Shown: positions 59,038 through 64,000 of the stretch, piece after piece | Layout of the letters: every line of letters begins with the position of its first letter | Numbering within the stretch: the first letter of the stretch is position 1 | Position numbers and translations under genes: made by a program | The notes under the pieces: model-generated | Database searches by the model: none | The model's input: only the letters and a program-made list of their open reading frames with translations | What the model was told of the DNA's origin: nothing | NCBI GenBank assembly: GCA_016190505.1 | Contig: JACPQM010000024.1 | Location: 79,248 to 143,247, forward strand | Source of the DNA: Chloroflexota bacterium | GTDB taxonomy: Bacteria; Chloroflexota; Dehalococcoidia; JACPQK01 | Direction of reading: 5' to 3' | DNA length: 64,000 nt

Positions 59038-62000
59038 CTACTCATTGTCAATATCCTCATCCGATTCCTCCTCTGGCCCAAGAGACCGGCGGATAGCCAA
59101 ATATTTCTGAATGGCTTCTATCTCGTGAGGACGCAGCAAGCAAGCCTGCCCTACGAGAACATCAACCTTATCTTCAACATCCGTGACTCCACAGCGCGCA
59201 TCTTCTGACAATTCCGTCAGCCTAGCTTTCTGCTTTTCGCTAAAGTTGGGCATAGGCAGAGTGTCAATCCGGGTAGGAGTGAGTTCTATGTACCCCCCTC
59301 GGAGAAGGTTTATGCGAAGCACCATAAAGAATTCCATGATAGTGCTGTTCATTGCAGCAACCAGCCAAGGATTTGCACCTGTAATGAAATGAGTCGTATT
59401 ACTTACGTATGCCCCCGAGGAATCCGTGAGGAATGCCGGCCTGAATGAAGTCTTTTTCCACACCAGTTTTGGCTCCGCGAACTCTCGGTAGAATTTGCAT
59501 GCACGAAGCTCCCACCACCATTTGCCCTGATCTTCACGTAACCGAAGTCCTACTTTCTTCTTACGCCCTTGGTTGTCTACAACCTCGTATTGCTCAAATT
59601 TGGACAGGTGATCATGAATAGCCGGATACGTCTGCCGAAAGATGCGACGTGCCTCGGTCTCCGACGAAGTGCTTCCCCAGGGGTTACGCGCATCCTTGTC
59701 GGCGCTGTTCTGGATGGCTATCAGGTACAGCCCTGCCGGTTCCACGCGCCAGCGCTTGATGTCCCTGCCGCGCAGCCAAGGCTTGATGACCTCTGAACTG
59801 CGCGGGTCCGCCTTCATTAACGCCTCCCTTTTGGCCTCATCTATGACAAAGGCGTCGTTGAGTCCGGTCTTTATCCCAGCATACATGCGACCGTTCACAA
59901 ACTTGCCCAGAGGCGTGCCCTGGGACATAAGGCGGTCAAAGAGCCGCACCAGGGCAGGGTCTTCCAGAATCCAGCCGCTCTTGCGGAGGAGCACCTGTGG
60001 GTAAGCAGGCACGGCGGATTCAGCAAGGAACATAGGCAAGCGTTCCATGACCGCCGTCACTGTCTCGCGGTTCACGGGCTTGCCCTGGGCCGTCAGGTAG
60101 CGCCGGATGGGGGCCGCCAGGTCAGCCACGCGCAGGCTATGGCCTTCCAGTGGCGACGTCTTTTGCCCTACGACGATGGCCGGGTAGGCGGCGGCGGTGA
60201 ACACGGGCAGGTCGCCAAAGTCAATCGCCTGACTGAGCGTAAGCGCAGTTGGGAGAAAGCCCCTGATCTTTTCGCCGTAGCCGGCCCGCATGTACTTGTT
60301 GCTGGTGATGAAGCTGAGCACCCCACTGTCGCGCAGAAGCTGCACGGAACGGTTGTAGAAGTAGACGTGGTAATCGGCAGTGGAGGCGTAGACCTGTGGG
60401 TAGAGCCGTTCAAGCTGTAGCTTTTCGGCACCCAGGCCTTCTTGCCTGCGGTAGGGCGGATTGGCAATGGCTATGTCAAAGCCGCCGTCTTTGAAGACTT
60501 CCGCGAACTCAACAATCCAGTCAAAGCCTGCTATCTTGTTCTTGCCGTGCGCCCATTGGCCGATGTCGGTCCTGAGCCTGTCAATCTCCTTTCGGAGCGT
60601 GTCCTTTGGGCCGCTATGCGCAGTGAGATACTCCCCTTTTGCGTCTCGGAAGCGCTTCACCAGTTCGTCCTGGAATGTCAGCTTTGCAGTTGCTTCTGGC
60701 CACGGTGATGCCAAACTGTCCCCTAGCTCGATCTTGAAGTCCAGATTAGGCAGCGGGGGCGGGCTGTCGCCGTCAAACTCGACGGCAAGGGAAAGCCACA
60801 GGCGCAAGCGGGCGACGTTGACTGCGAAGGGGTCGTTGTCAACACCGTAGAGACAGTTTTGGATGATCTCCAGCTTGCGTTCGTAGACGTCGGGGGAACC
60901 CAGCCGCCCGGTTGCGAATAGGGCCTGACGCAGGTCGAGTAGTTGGTGCAGCATCCCCAGCAGATACGCACCGCTGCCACACGCCGGATCGCACACGCGA
61001 ACGCGTTTCAGCGCGGTGAGCACCGCTTCGGCGTCCCGCAGGCCATCAGGCTTGTCATCGTCTACAAAAGCGGAAACGGCTGTCTTCGCTTCCTTGGGGC
61101 AAGCCGTCTGCAAATAGCCTTTGAGCGCCTCGCGCGCCATAAAGGAGACCACCGGCTTGGGTGTATAGTAGCTGCCCGATTCGTGGCGCCCGGTGACCAG
61201 CGCCTCAAACACCTTGCCCAGCATCTCCGGGTCCACGGCCACCTCCTGGTCAAGAGGCGTGGACTCCATGACGGTGAAGTTGAACGGCTCAAACAGGTCA
61301 GTGAGGATGAGCCTTACTGCCTCATCGGGTACGACAATATCTGCCTTCTCTTCCTCAATGTCCTCCTTCTCGTCAAACAGACCGCCGTTTACATAGCGCA
61401 CGGCGCCGATGTTTGGCTGGAGAAATGGACCGCCAGGAATACCGCCAATATCGTGCTCCGTATTCAGGACAGCAAATACCAGTTTCAGCCGATGAATGTA
61501 GAAATTCGTGACTGTCTTGTCTTTCTGGCTCGCTTCCCACAAGGCTGACAGATATGTTGTCTCTTTGCCTGCGTTGAACTTCAGCCAGCCCTTGCGCTGA
61601 ATGAAGGCGATGAACATGAGCCGGTTGAACAGCTGCTGGGTGAAGAGTCGCTTCTTCTCCGTATCGGCTCCGAATCCGGTGATCAACCCCTCCACCTTCT
61701 TGAATACGTCTAGGTACTTGTCGTAGAACTTCTTGGTGACCGCTTCAACGTCAAAGGCCCTGTCTACCGCCAAGGCGATGCTCTTGGTCTTGTCGTACTC
61801 CCAGTAGACGTTGGAAAGCTGCATGACGGCGGTGCGCCGGGGCAGATCACGCTCGATGACCATGCGGCGGAGGGACGGTGTAGCGCTAGTGAACGTGGGG
61901 TAGATGAAATGGAGCTGGCTGCACGAGGTGTTTGTCATCACCAGTAGCACATCGCCCTGTAGCCCTTCTGACACAAGCTTCGCCGCGCCGGCGGCCTCGG

Positions 62001-62271
62001 CCTTCCGCACCCTGTCTGTCCCGGGGATGTTCAACGGGATATAGACAACGTTCAGCCCTTCCATGGAGGCGATTCGCTCGGCAGTTGGAGGGAGCGCGAC
62101 GTTCTTGGGGGCGTTGGCCAGGCTTACGGCGCCGGTCGCGCTGGCGAAGTCCAGCTTTTCCACAAACAGCCTTCGCAACGCCTGGTCCCGACCCGTCGGG
62201 ATTGGCGCGGCAAAGAACCGGGCGATGTACTGTTCAACCTCTTGGGCGTCCTGGCGGTTGATGATAGGCAC
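59038..62271 (-). CDS. Large Eco57I-type N6-adenine DNA methylase (type IIG/ISP/PglX-like)
   Basis: About 1077 residues from GTG 62271 (PIINRQDAQEVEQYIARFF); GTG 62319 would add 16 residues that do not look conserved. The SAM-binding motif I is VCDPACGSGAYLLGMLHQL (about residue 430) and the catalytic motif IV is IAIANPPYRRQEG (about 603), marking an N6-adenine methylase. The N-terminal 350 residues and the C-terminal 350 (MYAGIKTGLNDAFVIDE, WELRACKFYREF; probable target recognition) match the layout of Eco57I/PglX-type enzymes. I see no PD-(D/E)xK nuclease. The PLD helicase gene is the likely cleavage/translocation partner. Confidence 0.9.
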   Translation of the reverse strand: MPIINRQDAQEVEQYIARFFAAPIPTGRDQALRRLFVEKLDFASATGAVSLANAPKNVALPPTAERIASMEGLNVVYIPLNIPGTDRVRKAEAAGAAKLVSEGLQGDVLLVMTNTSCSQLHFIYPTFTSATPSLRRMVIERDLPRRTAVMQLSNVYWEYDKTKSIALAVDRAFDVEAVTKKFYDKYLDVFKKVEGLITGFGADTEKKRLFTQQLFNRLMFIAFIQRKGWLKFNAGKETTYLSALWEASQKDKTVTNFYIHRLKLVFAVLNTEHDIGGIPGGPFLQPNIGAVRYVNGGLFDEKEDIEEEKADIVVPDEAVRLILTDLFEPFNFTVMESTPLDQEVAVDPEMLGKVFEALVTGRHESGSYYTPKPVVSFMAREALKGYLQTACPKEAKTAVSAFVDDDKPDGLRDAEAVLTALKRVRVCDPACGSGAYLLGMLHQLLDLRQALFATGRLGSPDVYERKLEIIQNCLYGVDNDPFAVNVARLRLWLSLAVEFDGDSPPPLPNLDFKIELGDSLASPWPEATAKLTFQDELVKRFRDAKGEYLTAHSGPKDTLRKEIDRLRTDIGQWAHGKNKIAGFDWIVEFAEVFKDGGFDIAIANPPYRRQEGLGAEKLQLERLYPQVYASTADYHVYFYNRSVQLLRDSGVLSFITSNKYMRAGYGEKIRGFLPTALTLSQAIDFGDLPVFTAAAYPAIVVGQKTSPLEGHSLRVADLAAPIRRYLTAQGKPVNRETVTAVMERLPMFLAESAVPAYPQVLLRKSGWILEDPALVRLFDRLMSQGTPLGKFVNGRMYAGIKTGLNDAFVIDEAKREALMKADPRSSEVIKPWLRGRDIKRWRVEPAGLYLIAIQNSADKDARNPWGSTSSETEARRIFRQTYPAIHDHLSKFEQYEVVDNQGRKKKVGLRLREDQGKWWWELRACKFYREFAEPKLVWKKTSFRPAFLTDSSGAYVSNTTHFITGANPWLVAAMNSTIMEFFMVLRINLLRGGYIELTPTRIDTLPMPNFSEKQKARLTELSEDARCGVTDVEDKVDVLVGQACLLRPHEIEAIQKYLAIRRSLGPEEESDEDIDNE

Positions 62272-62402
62272 GGCGGCGTCGCTCCGAAACCGGTACTTTT
62301 GACAACGTGCATTCTGCACCTATTGGCACTGGGGCGCAAGGGGCGACCGCTTTGCAGCGTCGGTTCGGTCCTAAGCGCTACCGCCCTGTCGCTGCCCCCC
62401 CT

Positions 62403-62517
62403 GGCGCGTACCTTGCTGAGCTGGTACATGGCTTCCAGGTTGAGCCAGAACTCGGCGGGAATGTCCAGGGCCTTCTCCATTTGCAGGGCGGTCTCGGCCG
62501 ATCGTCTGCCGCTTAGC
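62403..62517 (-). pseudogene. Orphan 3' fragment of a higA-type antitoxin gene
   Basis: Bases 62403-62498 match 63231-63326 at 94 of 96 positions in the same orientation. The frame reads LSGRRSAETALQMEKALDIPAEFWLNLEAMYQLSKVRAR; the part upstream of the shared tract (LSGRRS) is still HigA-like but different from the intact gene. It starts next to the mazF stop and has lost its DNA-binding half. Confidence 0.88.
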
Positions 62518-62868
62518 TTACCCTGTGATCAGATCAAGGACCTCTCTTATTGCCTGATTCACCACGTTCATCGCTTCGAGACCAAGCAAGGCGACCGGGC
62601 CTTTGTACAGACGCCGATTGTCTATGGCCCTGAGCTGGTCAATGAGCAAATCGGAGTCGCGGTCAATCCCCGCCGAGGCCGGGACTCGAATCCGCAATGG
62701 TTCGGCGCCCTCCGTTAGCTTCGTCGTTAGAGGGACAACCACTGTAGATGGGTGGTCAACATCAAGCAGAGCCTGTGATTGGACCACGAGTACCGGTCGG
62801 GTCTTGCCCGGTCCAGTGCCGTGTCCGGGCTCCAGATTGGCCAACCAGATTTCTCCACGCCTACGCAT
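62518..62868 (-). CDS. mazF: MazF/PemK-family toxin
   Basis: 116 residues. RRRGEIWLANLEPGHGTGPGKTRPVLVVQSQALLDVDHPSTVVVPLTTKL is the MazF start with the conserved G-x-KTRPVLV motif; RIRVPASAGIDRDSDLLIDQLRAID completes the fold. An mRNA interferase. The start overlaps the antitoxin gene by 8 bp. Confidence 0.93.
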   Translation of the reverse strand: MRRRGEIWLANLEPGHGTGPGKTRPVLVVQSQALLDVDHPSTVVVPLTTKLTEGAEPLRIRVPASAGIDRDSDLLIDQLRAIDNRRLYKGPVALLGLEAMNVVNQAIREVLDLITG

Positions 62869-63097
62869 CCGGGTCTTCCTCGATCGCGTCGAACTCGGCG
62901 TTTATGCGCATGCTTTCCTCACGCACCTTCTGAGAGGCTTTCTTGATGCGATTGGCACGGAGAACGTCTTCGATCTCTTTGTTCATGTGTTCGATGGCTC
63001 GCCGGATATATTCTGCCCTGGAAATACTGAGTGTCTCGGCATATTCATCACTTCTGGATACGACTTCATCGGGCAACTTAAGCGAGATGGCTTTCAT
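62861..63097 (-). CDS. CopG/ribbon-helix-helix antitoxin of MazF
   Basis: 78 residues, ATG 63097 with GGTGGAGGC upstream. KAISLKLPDEVVSRSDEYAETLSISRAEYIRRAIEHMNKEIE is an RHH fold in which the KAISLKL strand contacts DNA. The acidic C-terminus (EFDAIEEDPDA) should bind MazF. Palindromes at 63141-63162 in its leader are the likely operator. Confidence 0.9.
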   Translation of the reverse strand: MKAISLKLPDEVVSRSDEYAETLSISRAEYIRRAIEHMNKEIEDVLRANRIKKASQKVREESMRINAEFDAIEEDPDA

Positions 63098-63140
63098 GAA
63101 TGTGCCTCCACCCGTGGCATCTTTGTATCATACGCATAGA

Positions 63141-63162
63141 TGATATCATACCATGATATGGC
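63141..63162. promoter_or_regulatory. Operator candidate of the CopG/MazF operon
   Basis: A perfect palindrome ATGATATCAT (63141-63150) is followed by CCATGATATGG (63152-63162), which repeats ATGATAT. Two closely spaced dyads some 45-65 bp before the antitoxin start suit an RHH repressor that binds cooperatively. Confidence 0.55.
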
Positions 63163-63215
63163 AAACAAGTATCTGTAGGGAAACCCCTTTCAAGAAGAAC
63201 AGCCTGTCGCCAGGC

Positions 63216-63497
63216 TTACTCAGGTGACCGGGCGCGTACCTTGCCGAGCTGGTACATGGCCTCCAGGTTGAGCCAGAACTCGGCGGGAATGTCCAGGGCC
63301 TTCTCCATTTGCAGGGCGGTCTCGGCGGTGACGGTCTTCTTGCCGGTGACAATGGCATTGATCACCTGGATGGGCCGGCCCATCAGCCGGGCGAGCCCGG
63401 TTTGGGACATGGCCCGAGCACGTAGCTCCTCCGCCAGGACCTCCCCTGGCGGGACAAGGCGGTCAGTGCGGAATGGGATGGCAACCTTGGTCGCCAT
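63216..63497 (-). CDS. higA: HigA-family antitoxin (XRE/HTH)
   Basis: 93 residues. FRTDRLVPPGEVLAEELRARAMSQTGLARLMGRPIQVINAIVTGKKTVTAETALQMEKALDIPAEFWLNLEAMYQL is the HigA fold; the helix-turn-helix spans about residues 25-55. It overlaps the higB gene by 35 bp. Its last 96 coding-end bases recur at 62403-62498 beyond the CopG/MazF pair. Confidence 0.92.
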   Translation of the reverse strand: MATKVAIPFRTDRLVPPGEVLAEELRARAMSQTGLARLMGRPIQVINAIVTGKKTVTAETALQMEKALDIPAEFWLNLEAMYQLGKVRARSPE

Positions 63498-63783
63498 AGT
63501 GGTGCGTCACCTCCTCGATCAACACTTCCTGTTCGCTCAGGCGGGACAGGATGATGCGCCAGCGGCCATGCAGCATGATAGCGTACTTCCCTTCGTATTC
63601 GCCCGAGAGCTTGTGAAGCCTGAGGAATTGTAGTTTGTAGAGTGCGGAAAAGTCCGGGGCCGCCGCCAAGACCACCAGCCGCTGCGGGTAGCGGCTCCCC
63701 ACATCCGTACCCCACCGCCGGACGGCCCGGCGCATCTCTCGGGCGCAAGCCTCCAGATCTCTGTCGGCGAAGGCAATATTCAT
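63463..63783 (-). CDS. higB: HigB-family toxin
   Basis: 106 residues from ATG 63783 (NIAFADRDLEACAREMRRAVRRWG), with VVLAAAPDFSALYKLQFLRLHKLSGEYEGKYAIMLHGRWRIILSRL and IEEVTHHYGD, the RelE-fold killer protein pattern. HigB cleaves mRNA on the ribosome. TTG 63795 would add four residues and lies exactly at the predicted transcript start. Toxin-before-antitoxin order is typical of HigBA. Confidence 0.9.
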   Translation of the reverse strand: MNIAFADRDLEACAREMRRAVRRWGTDVGSRYPQRLVVLAAAPDFSALYKLQFLRLHKLSGEYEGKYAIMLHGRWRIILSRLSEQEVLIEEVTHHYGDQGCHPIPH

Positions 63784-63800
63784 TGGCCACTTCAATGGCG

Positions 63801-63829
63801 ATGATAGACTTGCAATGAAAGATTGTCAA
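63801..63829 (-). promoter_or_regulatory. Promoter of higBA
   Basis: On the - strand TTGACA (63829-63824), a 17-bp spacer and TATCAT (63806-63801). Transcription should begin at about 63794, 11 nt before ATG 63783. Confidence 0.75.
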
Positions 63830-63878
63830 CAGCTAGTGGCCAAAATCCGCCACCTCTTATTGTTGTAGTTCTGTCAAT

Positions 63879-64000
63879 ATGTCACCAAAACGGTTCAGTG
63901 ATTTTGTCACCATCAAACTGGTCGGAAAGGGCACTCAGGTCGTGCCTGCGGCGACCAGTTCAGCGGGTCCCCCGGATGCTGGTGGCGCGACGCCAGCGAT
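63879..64000 (+). CDS. Possible start of a gene cut by the window end
   Basis: From ATG 63879 an open frame of 40 codons (MSPKRFSDFVTIKLVGKGTQ and onward) runs past the window end. There is no clear ribosome-binding site and no recognisable domain in the visible part. It is diverging from higBA. This may be chance. Confidence 0.3.
   Translation, partial: MSPKRFSDFVTIKLVGKGTQVVPAATSSAGPPDAGGATPA

Noticed and set aside
62124..62480. A 118-residue protein starting in the higA fragment and running into the methylase
   Set aside because: Only the first 20-25 residues are HigA-like; the rest is antiparallel-free read-through overlapping the methylase start in another frame.
1..64000. tRNA genes
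   Set aside because: I looked for TTCGANNC arms with matching acceptor stems in the gaps and found no convincing cloverleaf; a short tRNA could still be missed by eye.

Overview
The window reads as a chromosomal segment of a high-GC bacterium, most likely a member of the Chloroflexota (Dehalococcoidia-like). This is an inference. It rests on the wording of EF-G and other core proteins, a 5S rRNA gene standing alone, weak use of Shine-Dalgarno sites at some promoters, and families of intergenic palindromes. No phylogeny was computed. Nearly all genes lie on the + strand until 54.2 kb; the last 10 kb is an accessory island on the - strand.

Layout. 1-14.3 kb: a nitronate monooxygenase-type gene (cut by the window edge), a small HTH-type pair, aspS, a frameshifted BrnT/BrnA toxin-antitoxin locus, an oligopeptide ABC importer (binding protein plus two permeases, no ATPases), tig-clpP-clpX, a ClpP-fold serine proteinase, an enoyl-CoA hydratase and a methyltetrahydrofolate:corrinoid methyltransferase-like gene. 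14.3-16.5 kb: an inserted two-gene three-Cys-motif/TcmP cassette. 16.6-31.5 kb: an ABC exporter, a nitrilase, two cupins, 5S rRNA, an S1-repeat protein, clpC, a Phd/RelE pair, radA, a DUF433/DUF5615 pair, an orphan HSDR_N protein, and larE and larC for the nickel-pincer cofactor. 31.6-51.4 kb: one long str-S10-spc-alpha ribosomal superoperon (rpsL to rpsI, including fusA, secY, adk, map, infA, rpoA, truA) behind one strong promoter; tuf is absent between fusA and rpsJ. 51.6-54.2 kb: a GHKL ATPase and a Gfo/Idh/MocA oxidoreductase. 54.2-63.8 kb (- strand): HigBA, CopG/MazF, a large Eco57I-type adenine methylase, VapBC, a HicB-like protein and a PLD-SNF2 helicase.

The main result of the hunt is a recurrent architecture. 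Four separate accessory cassettes (TcmP pair, DUF433/PIN pair, VapBC/HicB, CopG/MazF) sit beside core or island genes. Each is bounded by a second, direct-orientation copy of about 60-130 bp of the end of the neighbouring gene, 88-98% identical to it by my alignment. The neighbour keeps an intact reading frame and a gene-end fragment is left on the far side of the cassette. No transposase or integrase is visible at any of the four. This looks like cassette capture at gene ends through long homologous tracts. It is the strongest candidate here for an undescribed process.
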